64,000 nucleotides of DNA from Pseudomonas nabeulensis (GCF_004682045.1 NZ_QUZT01000024.1:1-64000); one strand, 5' to 3'. Shown: positions 15,709 through 25,039, numbered from the stretch's first letter. Notes: generated by a model from the letters alone, not told the origin. A program made the numbers and translations.

Positions 15709-17994
15709 TTAAAGCGACGAGTATTTCTTGCGCAGACGCTGACGAATCAGCTCGGCGAGGGTGTTCATGATGAACGTGAACAGCAGCAGTACCAGCGCCG
15801 AGAGGAACAGCACGCGGTAGTGACTGCCGCCCACTTCCGACTCGGGCATCTCTACCGCGACGTTGGCCGCGAGGGTGCGCAGGCCTTCGAACAAGTTCAT
15901 CTCCATCACCGGCGTGTTGCCGGTGGCCATCAGCACGATCATGGTCTCGCCCACGGCGCGGCCCATGCCGATCATCAGCGCCGAGAAGATCCCCGGGCTG
16001 GCGGTGAGCAGCACGACGCGCGTCATGGTCTGCCACGGCGTGGCGCCCAGGGCCAGGGAGCCCAGGGTCAGGCCGCGTGGCACGCTGAACACGGCGTCTT
16101 CGGCGATGGAGTAGATGTTCGGGATCACCGCAAAGCCCATGGCCAGGCCAACCACCAGGGCGTTGCGCTGGTCGTAGGTGATGCCCAGGTCGTGGGAGAT
16201 CCACATGCGCATGTCGCCACCGAAGAACCAGGTTTCCAGGTACGGGCTCATGTACAGCGAGAGCCAGCCCACAAACAGGATCACCGGGATCAGGATCGCG
16301 CTTTCCCAGCCATCGGGAATGCGCAGGCGGATGGGCTCAGGCAGGCGGCTAAAGATAAAACCGGCCACCAGGATGCCAATCGGCAGCAGCATCAGCAGGC
16401 TGAAAATGCCCGGCAGGTGCCCCTCGACATACGGCGCCAGAAACAAACCGGCAAAGAAGCCGAGGATCACCGTCGGCATGGCTTCCATCAGCTCGATCAC
16501 CGGCTTGACCTTGCGGCGCAGGCTCGGGGCCATGAAGTAGGCCGTGTAGATCGCAGCGGCAATCGCCAGCGGCGCGGCCAGCAGCATGGCGTAGAACGCG
16601 GCCTTCAAGGTGCCGAAGGTCAGCGGGGCCAGGCTCATCTTGGGTTCGAAATCGGTGTTGGCGGCGGTGGATTGCCAGACGTATTTCGGCTCGTCGTAGT
16701 TCTCGTACCAGACCTTGCTCCACAACGCGCTCCACGAAACTTCCGGGTGCGGGTTGTCCAGCAACAGCGGTTGCAGCTTGCCGCCGGCTTCCACGATCAC
16801 ATGGTTGGCCCGTGGCGACAGGCCGAACACGCCCTGACCGTCGACGACCGGGTCTACCAGCAAAGTACGGTGGGCGGTGCTGTGGAATACGCCAAACTGG
16901 CCGGAAGCGTCGAGGGCGGTAAAGCCTTTGCGGCGCTGTTCGGCGGTGATTTCAACGATGGGCGCGTTGCCCATCTGAAAGGTGCGGATCTGCTTGAAGC
17001 GCTGTTCGCCATCCGGGTCACGGGCCATGAACCACTGGGCCAGGCCACCCTTGGAGTTACCGACGATCAGCGAAATACCGCCCACCAGTTGGGTGCTGGC
17101 GGTGATTTCAGCGGTGCCGTCTTCCAGCAGTTTGTAGCGACCGTTAAGGCTCTTGTCGCGCAGGCTGAATACATCGGCGAGTGCGCGACCGTTGATGACG
17201 TACAGCCATTGCTGACGCGGGTCGACGAAGATCGCCTTCACCGGTTCAGTCATTTGCGGGAGGTCGATGCGCTGCTGCTCGCTGGTGACTTCGCCGGTCA
17301 TCATGTTTTCTTCGCGGGTCAGCGACAGCACGTTCAAGTGCGATCCAGCCGAACCTGCGACGATCAGCGAAGAATCCGTGGCGTTGAGCGCGACGTGCTC
17401 CAACCGGCGGCCAGCGTCATCCAGCACGATGGGCGTTTCACCGTAGGGGTATTCGATGGCAGGGGTAATGGTTTTCTTGCCGTCCGGGTAGGACACCTTA
17501 TAGGTGTGGCGGAATACCAGGGACTGGCCATTGGACAAGCCGAGGATCACCAACGGGCTGCCGGGCTGGTCGACACCAATGGAAACAACACTTGCACCGG
17601 CCGGCAGCGGCAGGTCGACACGCTTGAGTTCGGCGCCGGTATCGACGGCAAAGAACAGCGCCTGGCCTTTATCGGAAACCCGCATGGCAACCTGGTTCTG
17701 TTCTTCCATGGAGATCATCAACGGCTTGCCGGCGTCCTGCATCCAGGCTGGCGTCAGGGCGTCTTCCTTGGTCAAGGAAGCGCCATGGAACAGCGGTGCG
17801 ACGACATAGGCCAGGAAGAAGAAGATCAGGGTAATGGCGCCGAGGACGGCGAGGCCACCAACCAGCACGTACCAACGGGTTAGGCGATCCTTGAGCGCAC
17901 GAATGCGGCGCTTGCGTTGCAGTTCAGGCGTATTGAAGTCAATGCGCTTGGGGGGAGAACTCGTCGTCATGGTGGAATTGGCCAGATCATTCAT
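15709..17994 (-). CDS. pstC: Phosphate ABC transporter permease PstC (long form)
   Basis: The 761-residue membrane protein has one N-terminal helix (VLVGGLAVLGAITLIFFFLAYVVAPLF) and then about 370 periplasmic residues with beta-propeller-like patterns (repeated VVSIGVDQPGSPLVILGLSNG and similar). The permease core has the EAA loop ALGATPWQTMTRVVLLTASPGIFSALMIG. It pairs with PstA. The ATG at 17994 has AGGGT at good spacing; GTG at 18000 is possible. A near-perfect Pho box ends only 22 bases before this ATG, so with this start the leader would be very short or absent. Confidence 0.94.
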   Translation of the reverse strand: MNDLANSTMTTSSPPKRIDFNTPELQRKRRIRALKDRLTRWYVLVGGLAVLGAITLIFFFLAYVVAPLFHGASLTKEDALTPAWMQDAGKPLMISMEEQNQVAMRVSDKGQALFFAVDTGAELKRVDLPLPAGASVVSIGVDQPGSPLVILGLSNGQSLVFRHTYKVSYPDGKKTITPAIEYPYGETPIVLDDAGRRLEHVALNATDSSLIVAGSAGSHLNVLSLTREENMMTGEVTSEQQRIDLPQMTEPVKAIFVDPRQQWLYVINGRALADVFSLRDKSLNGRYKLLEDGTAEITASTQLVGGISLIVGNSKGGLAQWFMARDPDGEQRFKQIRTFQMGNAPIVEITAEQRRKGFTALDASGQFGVFHSTAHRTLLVDPVVDGQGVFGLSPRANHVIVEAGGKLQPLLLDNPHPEVSWSALWSKVWYENYDEPKYVWQSTAANTDFEPKMSLAPLTFGTLKAAFYAMLLAAPLAIAAAIYTAYFMAPSLRRKVKPVIELMEAMPTVILGFFAGLFLAPYVEGHLPGIFSLLMLLPIGILVAGFIFSRLPEPIRLRIPDGWESAILIPVILFVGWLSLYMSPYLETWFFGGDMRMWISHDLGITYDQRNALVVGLAMGFAVIPNIYSIAEDAVFSVPRGLTLGSLALGATPWQTMTRVVLLTASPGIFSALMIGMGRAVGETMIVLMATGNTPVMEMNLFEGLRTLAANVAVEMPESEVGGSHYRVLFLSALVLLLFTFIMNTLAELIRQRLRKKYSSL

Positions 17995-18016
17995 GCGCAC
18001 ACCCTAGCGATCCTGT

Positions 18017-18034
18017 ATGACAGAAAGATGACAA
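18017..18034 (-). promoter_or_regulatory. Pho box upstream of pstC
   Basis: On the minus strand TTGTCAT-CTTT-CTGTCAT matches the CTGTCAT-N4-CTGTCAT consensus at 13 of 14 positions, the best of the three Pho boxes here. It gives pstCAB-phoU its own promoter, separate from pstS. Confidence 0.85.
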
Positions 18035-18108
18035 AGCAGTGACGCAGCAAAGCCGCCGCTCAGCAGGCTGGCAGCGGACAAAAAATTTAGCGGTGCCACC
18101 GGTCAAAA

Positions 18109-18196
18109 TGTGGGAGGGGGCTTGCTCCCGATAGCGGGCTTCCAATCACTGGTGTATTGGCTGATACACCGCTATCGGGAGCAAGCCCCCTCCCAC
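18109..18196. repeat. REPIN between pstS and pstC (TTGCTCCCGAT variant)
   Basis: Inverted REP pair in which both arms read GGGGGCTTGCTCCCGAT, a paired change relative to the common CCCCCGAT arm. It lies just downstream of pstS. Confidence 0.92.
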
Positions 18197-18228
18197 AGGA
18201 CCCCGGCGTTACACCAGGTACCGCAGGC

Positions 18229-19215
18229 TTAGTTACCTTCTTTCAGACCCAGGTCAGCCAGGGCCTTGGCGGCCACTTTGGCTGGCAGTGGGATGTAGCC
18301 GTCTTTCACAACCACTTCCTGGCCCTGTTTGGACAGAACCAGTTTCACGAACTCGGCTTCCAGCGGGGCCAGAGGCTTGTTCGGGGCTTTGTTGACGTAA
18401 ACGTAGAGGAAACGCGACAGCGGGTATTTGCCGTTCAGGGCGTTTTCTTCGCTGTCTTCGATGAAGTCAGTGCTGCCTTTCTTGGCCAGGGCCACGGTCT
18501 TCACGCTGGCGGTCTTGTAGCCGATACCCGAGTAACCGATGCCGTTCAGCGAAGAGCTGATGGACTGCACGACCGAAGCCGAGCCTGGTTGTTCGTTCAC
18601 GTTAGGCTTGTAGTCGCCTTTGCACAGGGCTTCTTCCTTGAAGTAGCCGTAGGTGCCGGATACCGAGTTACGACCGAACAGTTGCACTGGCTTGTTGGCC
18701 AGGTCGCCGGTCACACCCAGGTCGCCCCAGGTTTTCACGTCGGCTTTGCCACCGCACAGGCGAGTCGAAGAGAAGATCGCGTCGACTTGTTCCATGGTCA
18801 GATGCTGGATCGGGTTGTCTTTGTGGACGAACACAGCCAGGGCGTCCACGGCAACCGGGATAGCGGTTGGCTTGTAGCCGTACTTCTGCTCGAAGGCCGC
18901 CAGTTCGGTGTCCTTCATCTTGCGGCTCATCGGGCCCAGGTTGGAGGTGCCTTCAGTCAGCGCAGGTGGCGCAGTGGCGGAGCCGGCGGCCTGAATCTGG
19001 ATGTTGACGTTCGGGTATTCCTTTTTGTAACCCTCGGCCCACAGGGTCATCAGGTTAGCCAGGGTATCGGAACCGACGCTGGACAGGTTGCCCGACACAC
19101 CAGTGGTCTTCACGTAAGCCGGGATTGCCGGATCAACACCAGCGGCCACCGCGTTGGCGGTCGCAACGCCAGCAGCGACAAACGTCATTGCCGCCATCAA
19201 ACGTTTCAGTTTCAT
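18229..19215 (-). CDS. pstS: Periplasmic phosphate-binding protein PstS
   Basis: PstS captures phosphate in the periplasm and hands it to PstCA. The 328-residue precursor has a signal peptide of about 25 residues ([25 protein letters not shown]). Phosphate-site elements seen are [12 protein letters not shown] near residue 46, [12 protein letters not shown], and the [12 protein letters not shown] region. A Pho box lies 78 bases upstream. Its gene is separated from pstC by a REPIN, so pstS can be made in excess, as is usual for binding proteins. Confidence 0.97.
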   Translation of the reverse strand: MKLKRLMAAMTFVAAGVATANAVAAGVDPAIPAYVKTTGVSGNLSSVGSDTLANLMTLWAEGYKKEYPNVNIQIQAAGSATAPPALTEGTSNLGPMSRKMKDTELAAFEQKYGYKPTAIPVAVDALAVFVHKDNPIQHLTMEQVDAIFSSTRLCGGKADVKTWGDLGVTGDLANKPVQLFGRNSVSGTYGYFKEEALCKGDYKPNVNEQPGSASVVQSISSSLNGIGYSGIGYKTASVKTVALAKKGSTDFIEDSEENALNGKYPLSRFLYVYVNKAPNKPLAPLEAEFVKLVLSKQGQEVVVKDGYIPLPAKVAAKALADLGLKEGN

Positions 19216-19293
19216 GCCTTGCTCCTAGCAGATAGGGATAGTTGGATCGGGGCCAAGTATCGGGAGGCCGTGTGAACACTCTATGTCTGCAAT

Positions 19294-19311
19294 GTGACAG
19301 TTAGATGAAAG
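19294..19311 (-). promoter_or_regulatory. Pho box upstream of pstS
   Basis: Minus strand CTTTCAT-CTAA-CTGTCAC matches the PhoB repeat at 12 of 14 positions, 78 bases before the ATG. Confidence 0.8.
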
Positions 19312-19351
19312 GCCACTATCAGCAGGAGGAGGGACAAAGCGGGGGATTACC

Positions 19352-19380
19352 ATCGCTCCCACGCAGGGCGCGGGAGCGAT
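19352..19380. terminator. Hairpin between the MFS gene and the pstS promoter
   Basis: ATCGCTCCC (19352-19360) pairs with GGGAGCGAT (19372-19380). The T run is weak. It lies just after the MFS stop (19394) and upstream of the pstS Pho box, so it probably ends MFS transcription coming from the right. Confidence 0.45.
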
Positions 19381-19393
19381 CATCATCAAAAAC

Positions 19394-20683
19394 CTAGCGT
19401 GCGCGCTTCCACAGGTAGCCGCCGACGACCATCCCCATCAGGCACAGCGCCGCCACATAATAAGCAGGCCCCATCGGGCTTTCCTTCATCAGTAGCGACA
19501 CTGCCAGCGGCGTCAGGCCACCGAAGATGGCGTAGGCGACGTTGTAGGAAAACGACAAGCCGCTGAAACGCACCACCGGCGGGAAGGCCTTCACCATGAC
19601 ATACGGCACGACACCGATAGTGCCTACAAACAGACCGGTCAGTGCGTACAGCGGGAACAGCCAGTCCGGGTGGTCGATCAGGCTGTGGTAGAGCGTCCAG
19701 GACGTCGCCAGCAACAGCGCGCAGCCGATAACCAGTACGCGACCTGCGCCAAAGCGGTCAGCCAGGGCACCGGAAGCAATGCACCCCAGGCTCAGTGTAA
19801 CGATGGCCAGGCTGTTGGCCTGCAGGGCGATGGTCGGCGTGAAGTGGTAGACGGTTTGCAGCACGGTCGGGGTCATCAGGATGACCACCACGATGCCGGC
19901 CGACAGCAGCCAGGTCAGCAGCATCGACAGCACGATGGCGCCACGGTGGTCGCGCAATACCGCACGCAGCGGCAATTCGGCGGCCAGGGTCTTGCGTTGC
20001 TGCATCTCGGCGAAGATCGGCGTTTCATGCAACCAGCGGCGCAGGTACACCGACAACAGGCCGAACACGCCGCCCAGCAGGAACGGGATGCGCCAGGCGT
20101 AATCCGAGACTTCCACCGGGGTGTACAGGGTGTTGATGGCCGTGGCCACCAGCGAGCCCAGCAGGATGCCGGCGGTAAGGCCGCTGGTCAGGGTGCCACA
20201 GGCGTAGCCGACATGGCGCGGGGGCACGTGCTCGGAGACGAACACCCAGGCGCCCGGCACTTCGCCGCCAATCGCCGCACCCTGGATGACGCGCATCAGC
20301 AGCAACAGGATCGGCGCCCACAGGCCAATCTGCGCGTAGGTCGGCAGCAGGCCCATGATCAGGGTCGGCACGGCCATCATGAAGATGCTCAGGGTGAACA
20401 TCTTCTTGCGGCCCAGCAGGTCACCGAAGTGCGCCATGATGATGCCGCCCAATGGGCGCGCCAGGTAACCGGCGGCAAAGATGCCGAAGGTCTGCATCAT
20501 GCGCAGCCATTCGGGCATGTCGACGGGGAAGAAGAGTTTTCCGACCACGGTGGCGAAAAACACGAAGATGATGAAATCATAAAATTCCAGCGCCCCGCCC
20601 AAGGCAGACAGCGACAGGGTTTTGTAGTCGTTGCGGGTCAGCGGGCGCGACGGTTGCGCACTGCTTGCGGGCACGGAGGACAT
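19394..20683 (-). CDS. MFS transporter, metabolite:proton symporter (MHS/ProP-like) type
   Basis: The 429-residue protein has twelve predicted helices. It carries the MFS loop motif between helices 2 and 3 (YLARPLGGIIMAHFGDLLGRKKMFTLSIFMMAVPT) and GGALEFYDFIIFVFFA at helix 1, typical of the MHS subfamily that takes up organic acids, osmolytes or aromatic acids with protons. The IRVIQGAAIGGEVPGAWVFVSEHVP-like stretch near residue 135 supports MHS. The substrate cannot be read from sequence. It is divergent from the thioesterase gene. Confidence 0.9.
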   Translation of the reverse strand: MSSVPASSAQPSRPLTRNDYKTLSLSALGGALEFYDFIIFVFFATVVGKLFFPVDMPEWLRMMQTFGIFAAGYLARPLGGIIMAHFGDLLGRKKMFTLSIFMMAVPTLIMGLLPTYAQIGLWAPILLLLMRVIQGAAIGGEVPGAWVFVSEHVPPRHVGYACGTLTSGLTAGILLGSLVATAINTLYTPVEVSDYAWRIPFLLGGVFGLLSVYLRRWLHETPIFAEMQQRKTLAAELPLRAVLRDHRGAIVLSMLLTWLLSAGIVVVILMTPTVLQTVYHFTPTIALQANSLAIVTLSLGCIASGALADRFGAGRVLVIGCALLLATSWTLYHSLIDHPDWLFPLYALTGLFVGTIGVVPYVMVKAFPPVVRFSGLSFSYNVAYAIFGGLTPLAVSLLMKESPMGPAYYVAALCLMGMVVGGYLWKRAR

Positions 20684-20922
20684 GGCAAGGCTTCTCTTAT
20701 TAGTCAGAACGGCAGATCAAGGTGCTGTTGCGCCAGGACGGGTTGGGCAAGATAGCAAATCGCCCGCAAAAGCACACCAGAAGCACAGTTGCCGGAAAAA
20801 GCCGCGATACAGCGGCTAATTACCGACCAAATCCGCCACAGACGGTCGTCGTGGCGCGAGGGTGTCGATATACTCGGCCCACGCACGCGCCAGAACCCGC
20901 AGTCTTGAGAGGCATCCCCGGC

Positions 20923-21327
20923 ATGATCGAACTCGAACAAGAAGACCCTATCCCGCAAGGCGACCTCGCCCTGCAGATCACCGCACTCCCCCGTGAAACC
21001 AACGGCTTCGGCGATATCTTCGGCGGCTGGCTGGTGGCGCAGATGGACTTGGCCGGCACGGCGATGGCCAGCAAGGTCGCCGGTGGACGAGTCGCCACCG
21101 TGGCCATTGATCGCATGGCGTTCCTGGTGCCGGTAGCGGTGGGCGCGCAGCTTTCCTTTTATACCCAGGCCCTGGAAATCGGCCGCAGCTCGATCCAGAT
21201 GATGGTCGAAGTGTGGAGCGACGACCCGCTGTCCAGCGAATGGCGCAAGGTCACCGAGGCGGTATTTGTATTCGTCGCCATCGACGGCAGTGGCCGTACA
21301 CGTTCGGTCCCGTCGCGCGCACGTTAA
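20923..21327 (+). CDS. Acyl-CoA thioesterase, YciA-like hotdog fold
   Basis: The 134-residue protein has the hotdog pattern NGFGDIFGGWLVAQMDLAGTAMASKVAGGRVATVAIDRMAF. The catalytic Asp lies in the GDIFGGWL region, and QLSFYTQALEIGRSSIQMMVEVW forms the central sheet. It hydrolyses acyl-CoA thioesters in the cytosol. The ATG at 20923 is used; the open frame reaches 20722 but that part lacks homology-like content. A second YciA-type thioesterase occurs at 56220. It is possibly co-transcribed with the mutarotase gene, 58 bases downstream. Confidence 0.9.
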   Translation: MIELEQEDPIPQGDLALQITALPRETNGFGDIFGGWLVAQMDLAGTAMASKVAGGRVATVAIDRMAFLVPVAVGAQLSFYTQALEIGRSSIQMMVEVWSDDPLSSEWRKVTEAVFVFVAIDGSGRTRSVPSRAR

Positions 21328-21385
21328 ACCTCGCCGGGTTTTGACGGTCAATTGCCCCATTGCCTGCCATTGAGAGTGCTTTGTT

Positions 21386-22285
21386 ATGCCGACGCCCCAG
21401 GTTGAAACCGTGAAAATCGACGAGCTGGATTGCTGGCGCATCCGCCACAACGGCGCCGAACTGAAGGTGGCCCAACAGGGCGCGCATATTTTCAGCTACC
21501 AGCGCGATGGCGAGCAGCCGCTGATCTGGCCGAACCCTCAAGCGGTGTTCAAGCAAGGCAAAGGCATTCGCACCGGTGTCCCAGTGTGCTGGCCGTGGTT
21601 TGGTGTGTTTGATCGCAACCCACAGAGCGTGAAGGCGATGCGCCAGAGTGAGCAACCCGCCGGGGCTCATGGTTTTGCGCGCACGGCGCTGTGGGAGTTG
21701 GCAGGGACCGAACTTGAAGGCGATGCGTTGCGTATCGACTTGGTATTGCCGGTGCCTGCGGGTGGTTTTCCGGGCTGGCCCCATCAAGTCGACCTGAAAC
21801 TGAGTCTGCTGCTGGATGATCAGCTGCATATCCGCCTGACCAGCCACAACCGTGGCACCGACACCGTGACCCTCAGCCAGGCGCTGCATACGTACTTTGC
21901 GGTGAGCGATGTGCGTAACGTGCAGGTCGAGGGGCTGGACGGTGGAGCGTATATCGACACCGCCGATGGCTGGACCGAAAAAAAGCAATCCGGCCTGCTG
22001 CACTTCATCGCCGAGACCGACCGCATCTATCTCGATACGCCGGCGCAGTTGAGTATTGTCGATAAAGATTGGCAGCGCCGCATCCAGCTCACCAGCCAGG
22101 GCTCAAAGTCGACGGTGATCTGGAACCCGTGGACCGAACGCGCCAAGGCTTTTGATGATATGGCTGATGAGGGTTGGACGGGGATGTTGTGCATCGAGAC
22201 GGCGAATGTGTTGGCTGATGTCGTTGAGCTGGCACCCGGCCAAAGCCACACCTTGGGCGTGAGCATCGCCAATATCGCCCTGTAA
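21386..22285 (+). CDS. D-hexose-6-phosphate mutarotase (YeaD-like)
   Basis: The 299-residue protein is a galactose-mutarotase-like beta-sandwich that interconverts anomers of glucose-6-phosphate and related sugars. Family marks are QQGAHIFSYQRDGEQPLIWPNPQAVFKQGKGIRTGVPVCWPWFG, the catalytic His in PAGAHGFARTALWEL, and the acid region TVIWNPWTERAKAFDDM..GWTGMLCIETANV. In Pseudomonas it may support the Entner-Doudoroff and periplasmic glucose routes. A REPIN follows the stop. Confidence 0.93.
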   Translation: MPTPQVETVKIDELDCWRIRHNGAELKVAQQGAHIFSYQRDGEQPLIWPNPQAVFKQGKGIRTGVPVCWPWFGVFDRNPQSVKAMRQSEQPAGAHGFARTALWELAGTELEGDALRIDLVLPVPAGGFPGWPHQVDLKLSLLLDDQLHIRLTSHNRGTDTVTLSQALHTYFAVSDVRNVQVEGLDGGAYIDTADGWTEKKQSGLLHFIAETDRIYLDTPAQLSIVDKDWQRRIQLTSQGSKSTVIWNPWTERAKAFDDMADEGWTGMLCIETANVLADVVELAPGQSHTLGVSIANIAL

Positions 22286-22297
22286 ACAGGGTCAAAA

Positions 22298-22386
22298 TGT
22301 GGGAGGGGGCTTGCCCCCGATGGCGGTGTATCAGTCACAGATGTATTGGCTGACCCACTGCTATCGGGGGCAAGCCCCCTCCCACA
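22298..22386. repeat. REPIN
   Basis: Inverted common REP pair in the convergent gap between the mutarotase and DUF3299 genes. Confidence 0.92.
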
Positions 22387-22404
22387 TTAGGTCTTCGCTA
22401 GGCT

Positions 22405-22941
22405 TTAGAGATCCGACTCCTGCACCACCCTCACCTTCCCAGCATCCAGTGCATAAGCGGCGTCGGCCAAGTCGTTATTGACCTTTTCGACCTTGAGCGT
22501 CCCCGTTACCCAAAGCGGCGTATAGATATCATCCAACTTCAACCCCTTGGGATACCGCACCAGCACCAACTGGTTAGGCGGCGGTGGCGGTACGTGGATG
22601 CAGGCGCCGGGGTACGGCACCAGGAAGAACAGCGTACTGCGGCCCTTGGCATCGGTTTCCAACGGCACCGGGTAGCCGCCGATACGGATGTTCTTGCCGT
22701 TCATGGCAGCGACCGTCTTGGTGGAATACATCACCGCCGGCAAACCCTTGCTCTGCTTCAGGCCACCTTTGTCGGTGAACGTGCCCTGGGCTTCGGGTGA
22801 GTTGTGGTCGATCTCGGGCATGGCTTCGAGGGCTTTCTGGTCGGAAAGCGGCATCAGGTCGAGCCAGTCGGTTTCCGGCAGTTCGCCGGCGTGGGCCAGG
22901 CCGGAGCCCAACAGAAGGAGAGTCAGCAGAAGACGGCGCAT
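22405..22941 (-). CDS. DUF3299 secreted protein
   Basis: The 178-residue protein has a signal peptide (MRRLLLTLLLLGSGLAHAGELP). The mature part has IRIGGYPVPLETDAKGRSTLFFLVPYPGACIHVPPPPPNQLVLVRYPKG, the characteristic DUF3299 core with an invariant Cys-Ile-His followed by a Pro run. Function is unknown; related proteins lie next to ABC exporters of the MacB or LolCDE kind, but none is adjacent here. The ATG at 22941 (GGAGAG nearby) is preferred to the upstream TTG because the signal peptide begins there. Confidence 0.88.
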   Translation of the reverse strand: MRRLLLTLLLLGSGLAHAGELPETDWLDLMPLSDQKALEAMPEIDHNSPEAQGTFTDKGGLKQSKGLPAVMYSTKTVAAMNGKNIRIGGYPVPLETDAKGRSTLFFLVPYPGACIHVPPPPPNQLVLVRYPKGLKLDDIYTPLWVTGTLKVEKVNNDLADAAYALDAGKVRVVQESDL

Positions 22942-23019
22942 GGAGAGGCTCGACAAATACAGGTAGCGCGCATTCTAGCCCCCTGCACCTGCGCAGCGCA
23001 GAGGGCTTTGTCGCTTAGA

Positions 23020-23265
23020 TCATTTCTTTTTGACCAGGCCGTAGATCACCAGTAGCACGATGGCGCCGATCAGTGCACCGATAAAGCCTGCGCCTTGACC
23101 CGCCTGGTAGATACCCAGTGCCTGGCCACCGTAGGTCGCAACCAGAGAACCGGCAATACCCAGCAGGATGGTCATGATCCAGCCCATGCTGTCGTCGCCG
23201 GGCTTGAGGAAACGCGCCAGCAGGCCGACGATCAGGCCGATAAAGATGGTTCCGATGATACCCAT
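23020..23265 (-). CDS. GlsB/YeaQ/YmgE-type small membrane protein
   Basis: The 81-residue protein has three hydrophobic segments: GIIGTIFIGLIVGLLARFL, WIMTILLGIAGSLVATYGG and GAGFIGALIGAIVLLVIYGLV. It ends VKKK. It matches the transglycosylase-associated (GlsB/YeaQ/YmgE) family, linked to stress response, with unknown biochemistry. The ATG at 23265 has GAGGGAAATGCC before it. It stands alone between DUF3299 and purK. Confidence 0.92.
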   Translation of the reverse strand: MGIIGTIFIGLIVGLLARFLKPGDDSMGWIMTILLGIAGSLVATYGGQALGIYQAGQGAGFIGALIGAIVLLVIYGLVKKK

Positions 23266-23369
23266 GGCATTTCCCTCTGAATGAAGTGGATACAGCAAAG
23301 CCTAGTCAGACTTTGCTGTCCTGCAATCAGAGAGGCGGCGGCAACCAATGGTTCCCGCCGCCGCCCGGC

Positions 23370-24455
23370 TTATTGCTCGGCGATCAGCGCTTCGACCTTG
23401 AGGATCTGCGCTTCGAGGGTTGCGCGGTCCTTGCAGCGCAGGTTGGCGTGGCCGACCTTGCGCCCGGCCTTGAAGGCCTTGCCGTAGTGATGCAGGTGGC
23501 AGTCGTCGATGGCGATGACTTTCTCCACCGGCGGCACAACACCGATGAAGTTGAGCATGGCGCTCTCGCCCACCTTGGCCGTGGAACCCAATGGCAAGCC
23601 CGCCACCGCCCGCAGGTGGTTTTCGAACTGGCTGCACTCGGCACCTTCGGTGGTCCAGTGCCCGGAGTTGTGCACGCGCGGGGCGATTTCGTTGGCCTTG
23701 AGGCCACCGTCGACTTCAAAGAACTCGAACGCCATCACCCCTACATAGTCCAGCTGCTTGAGCACGCGGCTGGAATAGTCTTCCGCCAGGGCCTGCAACG
23801 GGTGGTCGGTGCTGGCGACGGACAGCTTGAGGATGCCGCTGTCGTGGGTGTTGTGCACCAATGGGTAGAAGCGGGTTTCGCCATCGCGGGCGCGTACGGC
23901 GATCAGCGAGACTTCGCCGGTGAACGGCACGAAGCCTTCCAGCAGGCAGGCAACGCTACCCAATTCGGCAAAAGTGCCAACCACATCGGCAGCGGTACGC
24001 AGGACTTTCTGGCCCTTGCCGTCATAACCCAGGGTGCGGGTTTTCAGCACGGCCGGCAGGCCGATGCTGGCAACGGCGGCGTCCAGGTCTGCCTGGGACT
24101 GGATATCGGCGAAGGCCGGTGTGGGAATGCCCAGGTCCTTGAACATGCTCTTCTCGAACCAGCGGTCGCGGGCGATGCGCAGGGCTTCGGCGCTCGGATA
24201 CACCGGCACGAACTGCGACAGGAAGGCCACGGTTTCCGCCGGGACGCTTTCGAACTCAAACGTCACCAGGTCGACTTCGTCGGCCAGTTGGCGCAGGTGG
24301 TCCGGGTCGCTGTAGTCAGCCCGCAGGTGTTCACCCAAGGCAGCCGCACAGGCGTCCGGCGCCGGGTCCAGGAAAGCGAAGTTCATCCCCAGCGGGGTTC
24401 CCGCCAGGGCCAGCATGCGACCCAGTTGGCCGCCACCGATTACACCGATTTTCAT
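23370..24455 (-). CDS. purK: 5-(carboxyamino)imidazole ribonucleotide synthase
   Basis: PurK uses ATP and bicarbonate to carboxylate AIR to N5-CAIR in purine synthesis. The 361-residue ATP-grasp enzyme starts MKIGVIGGGQLGRMLALAG and shows KTRTLGYDGKGQKVL (ATP loop) and NEIAPRVHNSGHWT (metal and substrate site). It lies 11 bases after purE. Codon use is like that of its neighbours. Confidence 0.96.
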   Translation of the reverse strand: MKIGVIGGGQLGRMLALAGTPLGMNFAFLDPAPDACAAALGEHLRADYSDPDHLRQLADEVDLVTFEFESVPAETVAFLSQFVPVYPSAEALRIARDRWFEKSMFKDLGIPTPAFADIQSQADLDAAVASIGLPAVLKTRTLGYDGKGQKVLRTAADVVGTFAELGSVACLLEGFVPFTGEVSLIAVRARDGETRFYPLVHNTHDSGILKLSVASTDHPLQALAEDYSSRVLKQLDYVGVMAFEFFEVDGGLKANEIAPRVHNSGHWTTEGAECSQFENHLRAVAGLPLGSTAKVGESAMLNFIGVVPPVEKVIAIDDCHLHHYGKAFKAGRKVGHANLRCKDRATLEAQILKVEALIAEQ

Positions 24456-24466
24456 CGTCAACAACC

Positions 24467-24958
24467 TCAGGCGATGCGTGGGTCTGGATTGTCCAGCACG
24501 CTGTCTGTCTGCTCAGCACGGAATTTTTTCAGCACCGCATGGAACTGCGGGTGCTTGGCGCCCAGGATACTGGCGGACAGCAACGCGGCGTTGATCGCGC
24601 CGGCCTTGCCGATGGCCAGGGTCGCCACCGGAATGCCGGCTGGCATCTGCACGATGGACAACAACGAATCCACGCCCGAGAGCATCGCCGACTGCACCGG
24701 CACACCGAGTACCGGCAGATGGGTTTTGGCTGCGCACATGCCTGGCAGGTGCGCTGCACCGCCGGCACCGGCGATGATCACCTCGATGCCACGGGATTCT
24801 GCTTCATCGGCATACTGGAACAGCAAATCCGGGGTGCGGTGGGCAGAGACCACTTTCACTTCATACGGAATGCCGAGTTTTTCCAGCATATCGGCGGTGT
24901 GGCTAAGGGTGGACCAATCGGACTTGGAGCCCATGATCACGCCAACCAATGCACTCAT
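24467..24958 (-). CDS. purE: N5-carboxyaminoimidazole ribonucleotide mutase
   Basis: PurE moves the carboxyl group of N5-CAIR to give CAIR, the step after PurK. The 163-residue protein has the class I signature [16 protein letters not shown] and the active-site loop SAHRTPD, followed by [12 protein letters not shown]. It is first in the purEK operon. Its leader contains a complete intrinsic terminator 40-80 bases upstream of the ATG, suggesting attenuation. Confidence 0.97.
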   Translation of the reverse strand: MSALVGVIMGSKSDWSTLSHTADMLEKLGIPYEVKVVSAHRTPDLLFQYADEAESRGIEVIIAGAGGAAHLPGMCAAKTHLPVLGVPVQSAMLSGVDSLLSIVQMPAGIPVATLAIGKAGAINAALLSASILGAKHPQFHAVLKKFRAEQTDSVLDNPDPRIA

Positions 24959-24996
24959 CGTCGTGCCTCTTCTCTCTGGGCGCCCGCAGGCGCGTC

Positions 24997-25039
24997 AAAA
25001 AACAACAAGCCACGCGGGAAATCCGGCGTGGCTTGTTGT
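24997..25039 (-). terminator. Intrinsic terminator in the purEK leader (possible attenuator)
   Basis: ACAACAAGCCACGC (25002-25015) and GCGTGGCTTGTTGT (25026-25039) form a 14-base-pair stem. Read on the minus strand it is followed by TTTTTT at 25002-24997. No minus-strand gene lies upstream that would need it. Confidence 0.8.

Noticed and set aside
13797-15770. 657-residue plus-strand frame opposite pstA
   Set aside because: Antisense shadow frame; it crosses a REPIN and has no recognisable domain or ribosome site.
15529-17883. 784-residue plus-strand frame opposite pstC
   Set aside because: It is antisense to a well supported permease gene, has biased His/Gln/Arg composition typical of reverse frames in GC-rich DNA, and shows no domain.
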